The notes below the pieces were generated by a model. That model had not been told where the DNA came from and ran no database searches. It worked only from the letters and a program-made list of their open reading frames with translations. Position numbers and translations under genes: made by a program. Of a stretch of DNA of 64,000 bases, positions 1 through 7,743 are shown piece after piece. Position 1 is the first letter of the stretch; each line of letters begins with the position of its first letter. The stretch covers positions 248,001 to 312,000 of the forward strand of contig NZ_JOHS01000010.1 in assembly GCF_000725625.1 (NCBI RefSeq). Direction: 5' to 3'. Source of the stretch: Streptomyces sp. NRRL F-6676 (GTDB lineage: Bacteria > Actinomycetota > Actinomycetes > Streptomycetales > Streptomycetaceae).

Positions 1-952
1 TGATCCGCCAGCGCAGCTCGCGCTCGACCGCCGTCGACTTGCCCGGCATCGTCTTCGCCGTGACGCGCACCACCATGGAGTCGATCAGGACGCTGTCCAG
101 GCCGAGCACCTCGATCGGCCCCCACAGGAGCTCGTTCCAGGGCTCCTCCTTGCTCATCTTCTCGGCGACCGCGTCGAGCGTGGCCTTGAGGTGGTCCAGG
201 TCCTCGTCCGCCCTGACGGTGACGTCGACGCCGGCGGTGGCCCAGCCCTGGGAGAGGTTGCCGATGCGCTTGATCTCGCCGTTGCGGACGTACCAGATCT
301 CGCCGTTGTCACCGCGCAGCTTGGTCACCCGCAGCCCGACCTCGATGACCTCGCCGGAGGCGACGCCCGCGTCGATGGTGTCGCCGACGCCGTACTGGTC
401 CTCAATGATCATGAAGACGCCGGAGAGGAAGTCGGTGACCAGGTTGCGCGCGCCGAAACCGATCGCGACACCGGCCACACCGGCCGAGGCGAGCAGCGGG
501 GCGAGGTTGATCTGGAAGGCGCCGAGCACCATCAGGGCGGCCGTGCCGAGGATCAGGAAGGACGCCACCGAGCGCAGCACCGAGGCGATGGCCGCCGAGC
601 GCTGCCGGCGGCGCTCGGCGTTGACCAGCAGACCGCCGAACCCGTTGCCCTCCACGGCCTGGCCCGTGCGGTTCATCCGCTCGATCAGCCGGGTGACGGC
701 CCGCCGCACCATCGCCCGCAGCACGACCGCTATCACCAGGATCAGCAGCACCCGCAGCCCGATCGCGAGCCACGTGGACCAGTTCTCCTCGACCCAGCCC
801 GCCGCGTTGTTCGCGTGCTCCTGGGCGTCCTGGAGAGTTGCCGTGGCCGCGTTCCCCGTACGGGACGGGGAGGGGGACGGCGACGGCGCGGCGGCGGACG
901 CGCGGGGGGCGGACGCCCGGGGGACGGACGCCCAGAGGACGGACGGGGACAC
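1..952 (-). CDS. MscS-family mechanosensitive ion channel (C-terminus beyond the left edge)
   Basis: Small-conductance mechanosensitive channel of the cytoplasmic membrane, expected to release solutes on osmotic downshock. Reading the minus strand from GTG at 952 gives an Ala/Pro/Ser-rich N-terminus of about 40 residues. A membrane helix follows (LAIGLRVLLILVIAVVLRAM), then more hydrophobic segments and an MscS beta-domain with WGPIEVLGLDS near the left edge. About 317 codons are inside the window and the frame is still open at base 1. The GTG is chosen because AGGAGG lies 7 nt upstream; the frame has a stop about 27 codons further up. The family call rests on the hydrophobic pattern and the beta-domain sequence. 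It is divergent from the HNH gene. Confidence 0.8.
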   Translation of the reverse strand, partial: MSPSVLWASVPRASAPRASAAAPSPSPSPSRTGNAATATLQDAQEHANNAAGWVEENWSTWLAIGLRVLLILVIAVVLRAMVRRAVTRLIERMNRTGQAVEGNGFGGLLVNAERRRQRSAAIASVLRSVASFLILGTAALMVLGAFQINLAPLLASAGVAGVAIGFGARNLVTDFLSGVFMIIEDQYGVGDTIDAGVASGEVIEVGLRVTKLRGDNGEIWYVRNGEIKRIGNLSQGWATAGVDVTVRADEDLDHLKATLDAVAEKMSKEEPWNELLWGPIEVLGLDSVLIDSMVVRVTAKTMPGKSTAVERELRWRI

Positions 953-1288
953 GGCGGAAACCTCCTGGTACGGCCTGCCGCCGGCGCCGGACGGCCGCGG
1001 GGTTGTCGGCCGGCCGGTGTCGATCGGATCACGGGAAGGTCACCGGACGGGCAGGGAAGACCACACTAACGGGGCATGTTGTGGGGATTCCCTGTGATGT
1101 AGGGAGGAGAGACGGCGCTCACCTGCGTATGCGGGGAGCGCGGCGTGGGGCGCGCTTCCGGTGTGGTCGAAAACACTCCCAGCCCGTTACCGGGACATGG
1201 TGGCGCTTCCACCAGGCATGAGGAGAGACTGACTATCTGTCCGTCCCGGCGCGAGCCACGCGCCGCCGGCGTACCAAGGAGGCCATCC
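953..1288. other. Divergent intergenic region
   Basis: 336 bp between the divergent MscS-like and HNH genes. It should hold both promoters. I see no convincing -35/-10 pair and no conserved RNA. The only clear signal is AAGGAGG at 1276-1282, the ribosome binding site of the HNH gene. Confidence 0.5.
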
Positions 1289-1825
1289 GTGCCGCATGTC
1301 CTGGTCCTCAACGCGTCGTACGAGCCCCTCGGCGTCGTACCGCTCCGCCGCGCGCTCGTCCTCGTCCTGGAGAACAAGGCCGTCAGCCTGGAGGAATCCG
1401 GCGCCTTCCTGCACAGTGCGACCGTCACAGTCCCCGCACCCAGCGTGGTCCGGCTGAAGAGGTTCGTCCGGGTTCCCTACCGGGGGCCCGTGCCGCTGAC
1501 CCGGCGGGCGCTGTTCGCCCGCGACGGCGGGCGGTGCATGTACTGCGGGGGCGTCGCCACCAGCGTCGACCACGTCGTTCCGCGCAGCCGCGGGGGGCAG
1601 CACGCGTGGGACAACGTGGTCGCATCGTGCCGCCGCTGCAACCACGTCAAGGCCGACCGCCACCTCGTCGAACTCGGCTGGCGCCTCCGCCACAAGCCCG
1701 CCCCGCCGACGGGCCTGGCCTGGCGCATCATCGGCACCGGCCACCGCGACCCGCGCTGGCTGCCGTACCTGCAACCGTACGGCGCCGACGACGCGCTGGC
1801 CCGGATCGACGGCATCTCGGCGTAG
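1289..1825 (+). CDS. HNH endonuclease family protein
   Basis: A 178-residue HNH-fold protein. The first 75 residues form an N-terminal domain (VLVLNASYEPLGVVPLRRAL) typical of actinobacterial HNH proteins. The HNH core follows, with zinc-knuckle cysteines C83 and C86 (CMYC), the catalytic-type DHVVPRSRGG (H95), and a second pair in CRRCN (C114, C117). The GTG at 1289 is chosen because AAGGAGG is 6 nt upstream; an in-frame start 48 codons earlier lacks one. The gene stands alone, followed by a repeat hairpin. Such genes are widespread in Streptomyces cores, and their substrate is unknown to me. Confidence 0.85.
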   Translation: MPHVLVLNASYEPLGVVPLRRALVLVLENKAVSLEESGAFLHSATVTVPAPSVVRLKRFVRVPYRGPVPLTRRALFARDGGRCMYCGGVATSVDHVVPRSRGGQHAWDNVVASCRRCNHVKADRHLVELGWRLRHKPAPPTGLAWRIIGTGHRDPRWLPYLQPYGADDALARIDGISA

Positions 1826-1846
1826 AGCGCCCAGTAGCGCGGCTGA

Positions 1847-1960
1847 TCGCGCAGTTCCCCGCGCCCCTTCGAGGGCGCGGGGAACTACGAATCCTTCGGG
1901 GCCGGTCCCGGGGGCTTGCCCCGGGAGTCGGGACGGGAAGGGGCGGCGGGGGCGAGGAGA
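1847..1960. repeat. Dispersed intergenic hairpin repeat, copy 1
   Basis: Arms AGTTCCCCGCGCCC (1853-1866) and GGGCGCGGGGAACT (1873-1886) form a perfect 14-bp stem with a 6-nt loop. A flanking module with GGGACGGGAAGGGGCGGC near 1929-1948 is the reverse orientation of modules at 11.8 and 33.2 kb. It sits between convergent genes and probably also terminates transcription. Confidence 0.75.
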
Positions 1961-1969
1961 ATCCCCCCG

Positions 1970-3337
1970 TCACCCGTACCGCAGCTCCCCGACCCGCCCC
2001 GCTCGCCTCAACGCCGGAGCAGTCGCCGCCGCGGCCAGCACACACAGCGCCCACACGGCCACCGGCACCAGCACCGCCCCCCACGGCACCCCACCACCCC
2101 CCGCCAACCGTGCGTACCACGCACCCACCACCACGCCCCCGCCCCCGGCGACAACAACCCCCGGCCCCAACGGCAACGCCGTCTCCAGCAGCAACGCCCG
2201 CACCAGCACCCCCCGTGGCACCCCCATCGCCACCTGCGCCGCCAGCGCCCGCCGCCGCACGGCAAGCGACTCGGCGGTGCCCACCACGAGCGCGGCCAGC
2301 GCGATGCAGAGGGCGATCAGCAGCGCGATCGCCGTCAGGTTCAGCCCCGCCCGGTAGAACGACGGATCCCCGGCCGGCGAGCCGGCGGTCTCCCCACCGC
2401 CCAGCCGGTCCAGCAGTACCCGTCGCACCCCGACGAACCCGGCCCCCACCACCGTCACCAGCAGCACCGCCCCGTGCGTACGGGCGGCGGCCCAGGGATC
2501 GTCCCGCAGCCGCTCCGCCGCGATCAGCACCGCCGGGCTGCCGGTACGCCCCGCCGCCCACCGGCCCACCAGCCGGGCCGCGACCCCGGACAGGACCACC
2601 GCACCCGCCCCGGCGAGCACCACCACCCCGAACATCAGCAGCACGCCCCACACCGCACCGCCCCGCGCCCCCGCCGTCCCCAGGGCGAACCCGGCGGCCA
2701 GCAGCACCACCGCCGCCCCCGCGCAGACCAGGGCGGGCCCCCGTCCGGTCCGCGGCCGGGACCGCCGTACGACGCCCAGCGGCGAGGCGATCACGCGCCG
2801 CAGCGCCACCACGGCCACCAGCGCGCCCAGCACCGGCACGACCGCCACGACCAGCGCGGCCCCCGCCCACACCAGGGCAGGCGTGTGCTCCCCTACGCGC
2901 AGCAGGAGCAGTACGGAGAACACGGCGGTGACCGTCGAGCCCGCCGCGCACGCGAGCCCCGTCTCCAGCCCCGCGATCCGCCGCACCTGCGCGGGCGAGG
3001 CGCCCGACAGCTGCAACGCGGCCAGCCGGCGGTCCCGGTGGACCGCGCCGACCCGGGCGCACTGCCCGAGGAACCCGAGCACCGGGACCAGCAGGAGCAG
3101 CAGTGCGGCGATCACCCCGCGACGCTCCCCGGGCCGGTCCAGCAGCCCGTGCCCGAACGACACGCTCACCTGCCCGCGCAGCGCCGCGACGGCGACCGCG
3201 GCCAGTGCGCACCCGGCGACCAGGGCCGCGCCCGCCCCGGTCAGCAGCAGCCGCCACCACTCCCGCCGGTCCGACCCGCGCACCAGCGCCCACGCCAGCC
3301 GCAGATCCGCCCGCGGCGCCGCTCCCGAAGCGCTCAT
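1970..3337 (-). CDS. ABC transporter permease, FtsX-like
   Basis: A 455-residue integral membrane protein, partner of the ATPase encoded just upstream. Hydrophobic segments are grouped as in MacB/FtsX-type permeases: one near residues 30-50, a cluster around 70-280, and a second copy of the FtsX-like block in the C-terminal half that ends in ELRYG. The ATG at 3337 overlaps the ATPase stop as ATGA (3334-3337), implying translational coupling in a padR-ATPase-permease operon. Substrate is unknown. PadR-linked transporters of this architecture often act in envelope stress or drug efflux, which is inference here. Confidence 0.85.
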   Translation of the reverse strand: MSASGAAPRADLRLAWALVRGSDRREWWRLLLTGAGAALVAGCALAAVAVAALRGQVSVSFGHGLLDRPGERRGVIAALLLLLVPVLGFLGQCARVGAVHRDRRLAALQLSGASPAQVRRIAGLETGLACAAGSTVTAVFSVLLLLRVGEHTPALVWAGAALVVAVVPVLGALVAVVALRRVIASPLGVVRRSRPRTGRGPALVCAGAAVVLLAAGFALGTAGARGGAVWGVLLMFGVVVLAGAGAVVLSGVAARLVGRWAAGRTGSPAVLIAAERLRDDPWAAARTHGAVLLVTVVGAGFVGVRRVLLDRLGGGETAGSPAGDPSFYRAGLNLTAIALLIALCIALAALVVGTAESLAVRRRALAAQVAMGVPRGVLVRALLLETALPLGPGVVVAGGGGVVVGAWYARLAGGGGVPWGAVLVPVAVWALCVLAAAATAPALRRAGRVGELRYG

Positions 3338-4089
3338 CGGCCCGCCTCCGCCGTGCCGTCGACTCCACCGACGGACGCCCACGCGGGTTCGCCCGTCACG
3401 ACCCCGTCCCGCAGCACCACCTCCCGGTCCGCGTACGCCGCGACCTGCGCGTCGTGCGTGACCAGCAGCACCGCCGCGCCCGACTCGCGGGCCGTGTGCA
3501 CCAGGGCCGTCATCACCTGCTCGGTGGCGAGCGAGTCCAGCGCGCCCGTCGGCTCGTCCGCGCACACCACCCGCGCCCCGGTGACCAGCGCCCGCGCCAG
3601 CGCCACCCGCTGTGCCTGGCCGCCGCTCAGCTCGCCCGGCCGCAGTGCCCCCTGCCCGCGTACGCCGAACCGCTCCAGCCACTCGCTCGCCCGCTCCCGC
3701 GCCGCCGCGCGGGAGGCGCCCGCGAGCAGCAGGGGCAGGGCCACGTTGTCCGCCGCCGTCAGCTCGGGGATCAGCTGGCCGAACTGGAACACCACCCCGA
3801 ACTCCGTGCGCCGCAACTCGCTCAGCCGGTCCTCCGGGAGCCGGTCGACGCGCTCGGCGCCGTAGTGGACCGCGCCCGAGTCGGGGCGCGTGATGCCCGC
3901 CAGACAGTGCAGCAGCGTGGACTTGCCGCTGCCGCTGGGGCCCGTGACGGCGAGGATCTCGCCGGCGTGCACCTCGACCGAGGCGCCGCGCAGGGCCGGG
4001 GTCGCGCCGTGCGCCTTCACCAGGTCCCGGCCCGCCAGGAGCGGACCGCTCGCGTCGGCCGGACCGCGCACGTTGACTGGACTGCTCAT
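3334..4089 (-). CDS. ABC transporter ATP-binding protein (LolD/MacB type)
   Basis: A 251-residue ATPase that should power the FtsX-like permease. It has Walker A (GPSGSGKST), a Q-loop region, the signature LSGGQAQR, Walker B followed by DEPTGALDS, and the switch histidine in VTHD. The DEPTGALDS wording is characteristic of the LolD/MacB/FtsE subgroup. The ATG at 4089 overlaps the padR stop (ATGA, 4086-4089), and the stop overlaps the permease start in the same way. All three genes are therefore likely co-translated and controlled by the PadR repressor at their head. Confidence 0.92.
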   Translation of the reverse strand: MSSPVNVRGPADASGPLLAGRDLVKAHGATPALRGASVEVHAGEILAVTGPSGSGKSTLLHCLAGITRPDSGAVHYGAERVDRLPEDRLSELRRTEFGVVFQFGQLIPELTAADNVALPLLLAGASRAAARERASEWLERFGVRGQGALRPGELSGGQAQRVALARALVTGARVVCADEPTGALDSLATEQVMTALVHTARESGAAVLLVTHDAQVAAYADREVVLRDGVVTGEPAWASVGGVDGTAEAGR

Positions 4090-4619
4090 GCTGAGTTGAC
4101 CTCCGCGGTCAAAGTGGTGAGCCGGGCCGCCGTGGTCGTCATCCAGCGGAGGTCGGCGTCGAGGTGGTGGAGGGCGTAGTCGGCCGAGAGCACGGTCGCC
4201 AGGGCGGCGCCGGGTGCCGTCTTCACCGCGGTGAGCTCCCGCATCCGGGCCATGTGCGCGGCCCGCTGGGCCCGCAGATAGCCGGCCGGATCGCCCGGGG
4301 CCAGGATCGCGACGACGACCTTGGCGAAGATCTCGTTCGTCACGAACGGCGCCGGGGGAGTGACCTCCCCCGCCCACTGGGCCAGCTCCCGGGCCCCGTC
4401 CTCGGTGGCGCGGTACAGGGTGCGCTCGGGGCCGCCGTCGGAGTCGGTGCCCTCGACCTCGGCGAGGCCGTCCCGGACCAGCCGTTGCAACGTCGTGTAG
4501 ACCTGCCCGTACGCCAGGGGGCGCGCCTGGGGGAAGCGCTCGTCGTGCCGCCGCTTGAGGTCGTAGCCATGGCTCGGCCCCGCGGCGAGCAGCCCGAGCA
4601 GGATGTGGCGGGTGCTCAT
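4086..4619 (-). CDS. PadR-family transcriptional regulator
   Basis: A 177-residue regulator. The N-terminal winged helix is of PadR type (HILLGLLAAGPSHGYDLK, with the basic HDERFPQARPLAYGQVY helix). The C-terminal half is the helical PadR dimerisation domain (vinculin-like subgroup). It is the first gene of a three-gene operon with an ABC ATPase and permease, joined by 4-bp overlaps. The ATG at 4619 begins the conserved N-terminus, although its ribosome binding site is weak. A symmetrical site lies just upstream at 4633-4654, so autorepression with ligand-induced transporter expression is the likely logic. Confidence 0.9.
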   Translation of the reverse strand: MSTRHILLGLLAAGPSHGYDLKRRHDERFPQARPLAYGQVYTTLQRLVRDGLAEVEGTDSDGGPERTLYRATEDGARELAQWAGEVTPPAPFVTNEIFAKVVVAILAPGDPAGYLRAQRAAHMARMRELTAVKTAPGAALATVLSADYALHHLDADLRWMTTTAARLTTLTAEVNSA

Positions 4620-4632
4620 GGAGATCAGTATG

Positions 4633-4654
4633 CACTCACAACATGTACTGAGTG
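4633..4654. promoter_or_regulatory. Putative PadR operator
   Basis: An inverted repeat, CACTCA-N10-TGAGTG, with perfect 6-bp arms around the spacer caacatgtac. It starts 14 bp upstream of the padR ATG, where a repressor would cover the promoter. The spacer contains ACATGT, which resembles the ATGT/ACAT half-sites of other PadR operators. Confidence 0.5.
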
Positions 4655-4729
4655 AATAGTCTCCGCGCGAAAAGTGCCGCACACCCGGACGTGTGACGCG
4701 GAGCACGTTGCGGGGTGAGTTACGTCTGC

Positions 4730-4768
4730 GGGTGCGGGCTTGGGGTAGGGCTACTAACCCTCACCCGC
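4730..4768 (+). promoter_or_regulatory. Nested stem-loop in the 5' leader of the repeat peptide gene
   Basis: Outer arms GCGGGTG (4730-4736) and CACCCGC (4762-4768) enclose an inner AGGG/CCCT stem around ctactaa. It lies about 50 nt before the ribosome binding site of the gene at 4817. It may be an attenuator or just a stable leader. No riboswitch family is recognised. Confidence 0.3.
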
Positions 4769-4816
4769 GACGGACCGACCACCCGTACCGGACCGTCCGA
4801 CGACAAGGAGGCCCTT

Positions 4817-5080
4817 GTGGCCGCAGCGGTACCTCTTCTCTTTCCCGCCCAGTCCAAACGCCCGGCGGAGCCGTCCGCCGAAACCGCCGTGCTCGACCTG
4901 TGCATGCTCAGCGCGGAGGGCAGCTGCGCCGAGGCGCCCCTGACCAGCGAGCCCCCGCTGCCCGACCTCGAGCCGCTCACCAGCGAACCCCCGCTGGCCG
5001 ACGCGGCCCCCCTGACCAGTGAGCCCTCCGTCGCCGGCGCCGGCCTCACCGGGGCGTGCGCGGACCCCTCGGGACTGTAG
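4817..5080 (+). CDS. Small acidic protein with three LTSEP repeats
   Basis: An 87-residue protein beginning MAAAVPLLFPAQSKRP. AAGGAGG (4805-4811) lies 5 nt before the GTG, a very good start signal. The C-terminal half carries three copies of PLTSEP (PLTSEPPL twice, then PLTSEPSV), spaced by short acidic/alanine linkers. There are three cysteines: two in the LDLCMLSAEGSC stretch and one near the end. No membrane segment or signal peptide is seen. The stop TAG is directly followed by the malQ ATG, so the two are probably one transcript. I recognise no family. The repeats recall multi-core peptide precursors or a repeat-mediated binding protein, but no modifying enzymes lie nearby. Confidence 0.6.
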   Translation: MAAAVPLLFPAQSKRPAEPSAETAVLDLCMLSAEGSCAEAPLTSEPPLPDLEPLTSEPPLADAAPLTSEPSVAGAGLTGACADPSGL

Positions 5081-7315
5081 ATGCCGCCGGGCGAGCGGGA
5101 AGAGGCCCCTCGGGCGGGGGACGCGACGGGGGAGACGCCGGCCGACGACCGCCCGGGGGAGGTGTCCGCCGGGGGCCGACCGGGGGAGACGTCCGCCGGG
5201 GGCCGCCCGGGGGAGACGTCCGCCGGGGGCGAGCACGAGACGCCCCTGGCCCGGCTCGCCGCCCTGCACGGTGTCGCCACCTCCTACCGGCCCGCACCGG
5301 ACCGTGCGGTCGCCGCCTCCGACGGAGCCGTGGTCGCCGCGCTGGCCGCGCTCGGCGTCGACGCGGGCGGCCCGGACGCCGTACGCCGTGCGCTCGACGC
5401 ACGCGAGGCGGAGCTGCGGGAGCGGCTGCTGCCGCCGACGGTCGTGCGGTGGCTGCCCGGGGCGGGAGAGGAGCCGGCGGTGCCGGACGCCCTCGCCGCG
5501 CTCCCGGCGGGTGCGCGACTGCGCGTCGAGACCGAGCAGGGCGAGGTCCGCGACGACGGGGCCGACGGCCTTCCGCCCGGTGTGCACACCCTGCACGCCA
5601 TCGCCCCCGACGGCCGCACCGCCACCGCGCACCTCGTCGTCGCCCCGGCTCGGCTGCCCGCCCCGCCCGGCCGCACCCACGGGCTCCTCGTCCAGCTCTA
5701 CTCCCTGCTCTCCCACCGCTCCTGGGGCATGGGCGACCTCGGTGACCTCGCCGAGCTCACCGCCTGGGCCGGCCGCACCCTCGGCGCCGGATTCGTGCAG
5801 GTCAACCCGTTGCACGCGGCCGTACCCGGCGCCCCCACCGACCCCTCCCCGTACCGGCCCTCCTCCCGCCGCTACCCCGACCCGGTCCACCTGCGGGTGG
5901 AGGACGTCCCCGAGTACCCCTACGCCGACGACCCCGCCCGCCTCGCCGAGCTCCGCGCGGAGGGCGCCCGGCTGCGCGCCGCCGTCCTGCACGAGGACGC
6001 GCTCATCGACCGCGACGCCGTGTGGGACGTCAAACGCCCGGCCCTCGAACAGGTGCGCGCCGTTCCGCTCGGGCCCGGCCGCAGGGCCGCCTACGCCGAC
6101 TTCCTCGCCCGCGAGGGGCAGGCCCTGGAGGACCACGCCACCTGGTGCGCGCTGGCCGAGGTGCACGGCTCCGACTGGCACCGGTGGCCCGAACCGCTGC
6201 GCGACCCCCGTTCGGCCGAGACCGCCCGGGCGCGCGGCGAACTCCTCGACCGCGTCGACTTCCACAGCCGGCTCGCCTGGCTCACCGACGCCCAGCTCGC
6301 CGCCGCCCAGCGCTCCGCGCGCGACGCCGGCATGGCGATCGGGCTCGTGCACGACCTCGCCGTCGGCGTCCACCCCGGCGGCGCCGACGCCTGGGCGCAG
6401 GCCGACCACTTCGCCGCCGGCATGTCGGTCGGCGCCCCGCCCGACGCCTTCAACGCCCGCGGCCAGGACTGGGGGCTGCCGCCCTGGCGCCCCGACCGGC
6501 TCGCCGCCTCCGGCTACGCCCCCTACCGCAGCCTGCTGCGCGCCCTGCTCCGGCACGCGGGCGCGCTGCGCATCGACCACGTCATGGGCCTGTTCCGCCT
6601 CTGGTGGGTCCCCCAGGGGCAGCCGCCCACCGAGGGCACCTACGTCCGCTACGACGCCGACGCCATGCTCGCGATCCTCGTCCTGGAGGCCTCCCGCGCC
6701 GGCGCCCTGGTGATCGGCGAGGACCTCGGCACCGTCGAGCCCGGTGTGCGCGAGGCGCTCCACAAGCGCGGGGTGCTCGGCACCTCCGTGCTGTGGTTCG
6801 AGCGCGACTGGACCGGCGACGGCCGGCCGCTGCCCCCCGAACGCTGGCGCGCCGACTGCCTGGCCACCGCCACCACCCACGACCTGCCCTCCACCGCCGC
6901 CCGCCTCACCGGCGAACACGTCGACCTGCGCGACCGCCTCGGCCTGCTCACCCGCCCGGTGGAGGAGGAACGCGCCGAGGCCGCGGCGGACGTCGGCGAG
7001 TGGCTGGCCGTCCTGGACCGGCTCGGCCTGCTCGAAGGCGCCGGCGGCGGACCGGCCGGACCCCGCGAGGAGGCCGAGATCCAGGCCCTGCACCGGTTTC
7101 TGCTGCGCACCCCCGCCCGCATGGTCGGCGTCTGGCTCCCCGACGGCGTCGGCGACCGCCGCCCGCAGAACCTGCCCGGCACCTGGGACCAGTACCCCAA
7201 CTGGCGCCTGCCCATCGCCGACGCCGAGGGCCGCCCGGTCACCCTGGAGGACCTGGCCGCCTCCCCCCGCGTCCGCGCCCTGACGGACGTCCTGCGCGAG
7301 CCGGGGGAGCGGTGA
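5081..7315 (+). CDS. malQ: 4-alpha-glucanotransferase (amylomaltase, GH77)
   Basis: A 744-residue cytoplasmic disproportionating enzyme that moves maltooligosaccharide chains between glucans in maltose/glycogen metabolism. GH77 catalytic residues are visible: nucleophile D499 in RIDHVMGLFR, acid/base E547 in GEDLGTVE, and D601 in TTHDLPST. The C-terminus has the family-typical LPGTWDQYPNWRLP. Residues 1-50 are an atypical Gly/Glu/Thr-rich tail with 9-residue repeats encoded by a 27-bp tandem repeat. The true start could be later, but ATG 5081 directly after the upstream stop is the simplest choice, with no clear ribosome binding site, suggesting coupling to the upstream gene. Confidence 0.93.
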   Translation: MPPGEREEAPRAGDATGETPADDRPGEVSAGGRPGETSAGGRPGETSAGGEHETPLARLAALHGVATSYRPAPDRAVAASDGAVVAALAALGVDAGGPDAVRRALDAREAELRERLLPPTVVRWLPGAGEEPAVPDALAALPAGARLRVETEQGEVRDDGADGLPPGVHTLHAIAPDGRTATAHLVVAPARLPAPPGRTHGLLVQLYSLLSHRSWGMGDLGDLAELTAWAGRTLGAGFVQVNPLHAAVPGAPTDPSPYRPSSRRYPDPVHLRVEDVPEYPYADDPARLAELRAEGARLRAAVLHEDALIDRDAVWDVKRPALEQVRAVPLGPGRRAAYADFLAREGQALEDHATWCALAEVHGSDWHRWPEPLRDPRSAETARARGELLDRVDFHSRLAWLTDAQLAAAQRSARDAGMAIGLVHDLAVGVHPGGADAWAQADHFAAGMSVGAPPDAFNARGQDWGLPPWRPDRLAASGYAPYRSLLRALLRHAGALRIDHVMGLFRLWWVPQGQPPTEGTYVRYDADAMLAILVLEASRAGALVIGEDLGTVEPGVREALHKRGVLGTSVLWFERDWTGDGRPLPPERWRADCLATATTHDLPSTAARLTGEHVDLRDRLGLLTRPVEEERAEAAADVGEWLAVLDRLGLLEGAGGGPAGPREEAEIQALHRFLLRTPARMVGVWLPDGVGDRRPQNLPGTWDQYPNWRLPIADAEGRPVTLEDLAASPRVRALTDVLREPGER
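5164..5232. repeat. 27-bp tandem repeat inside the malQ N-terminus
   Basis: Units starting GTCCGCCGGGGGCCG begin at 5164, 5191 and 5218; the third is partial. Each encodes about nine residues (SAGGRPGET). A degenerate copy precedes them. The unit length keeps the frame, so copy number could vary without breaking malQ. Confidence 0.7.
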
Positions 7316-7389
7316 GGCCGGGCCGCGCCCACGGGGCCGGTCGGGCGGCCGTACGGCACCCCGGGCGCGCGGGGCTTCCGGCCGTTCGC

Positions 7390-7395
7390 TACGTT
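7390..7395 (+). promoter_or_regulatory. Probable -10 element of a leaderless gene
   Basis: TACGTT ends 6 nt before the GTG at 7402, the spacing expected when transcription starts at the start codon. No ribosome binding site precedes that GTG. The -35 is not obvious. Confidence 0.4.
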
Positions 7396-7401
7396 TGCAC
7401 C

Positions 7402-7638
7402 GTGGACAAGAAGAACGCCCTGCGCGCCGGCGCCCTGGCTGCCGGTACGACGCTGATGATGCTGCTCATGTCGTCCCCCGCGCTCGCGCTGGCCCGCGAC
7501 GACGGCGACGACCCCGGCCAGGGCCTCAGCGTCGCCGAGACGCTGGGACTCTACGTCGCCGCGCCGATCGTCCTGTTCCTGGTCATCGCCGGCCTGGTGA
7601 TGGCCCTGGACAAGTCCCGCAAGCAACAGCAGGGCTGA
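7402..7638 (+). CDS. Small secreted/membrane protein
   Basis: A 78-residue protein. Residues 1-30 look like a signal peptide (KK, then AGALAAGTTLMMLLMSSPALALA). A short acidic DDGDDPGQG stretch follows, then one membrane helix (LYVAAPIVLFLVIAGLVMAL) and a basic tail KSRKQQQG. This predicts a small protein with its N-terminus outside and C-terminus in the cytoplasm. The GTG at 7402 has no Shine-Dalgarno sequence but is preceded by a -10-like TACGTT, so it may be leaderless. I do not recognise a function. A hairpin terminator follows. Confidence 0.8.
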   Translation: MDKKNALRAGALAAGTTLMMLLMSSPALALARDDGDDPGQGLSVAETLGLYVAAPIVLFLVIAGLVMALDKSRKQQQG

Positions 7639-7653
7639 GACACCTTCTCCGCG

Positions 7654-7693
7654 CGAGGGAGCCCGCCCACCACACGGTGAGCGGACTCCCTCG
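7654..7693 (+). terminator. Terminator after the small membrane protein gene
   Basis: Arms CGAGGGAG (7654-7661) and CTCCCTCG (7686-7693), with additional CCGC/GCGG pairing inside, lie just after the stop at 7638. Confidence 0.6.
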
Positions 7694-7708
7694 ACGTGTT
7701 CCCGGAGC

Positions 7709-7729
7709 GCCCCGCGACGGGCGCGGGGC
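7709..7729 (-). terminator. Terminator after aminopeptidase N
   Basis: GCCCCGCG (7709-7716) pairs with CGCGGGGC (7722-7729). It is positioned 15 bp beyond the pepN stop on the minus strand. Confidence 0.5.
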
Positions 7730-7743
7730 CGTGCCGGACGGAA

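Noticed and set aside
39-1097. Plus-strand frames of 292-352 codons over the left edge
   Set aside because: The minus strand reads as an MscS channel with a good ribosome binding site; the plus frames are Arg/Ser/Pro-rich shadows.
4817-7315. RiPP biosynthetic cluster around the repeat peptide
   Set aside because: No modifying enzyme, protease or exporter of such clusters is adjacent; only malQ follows.
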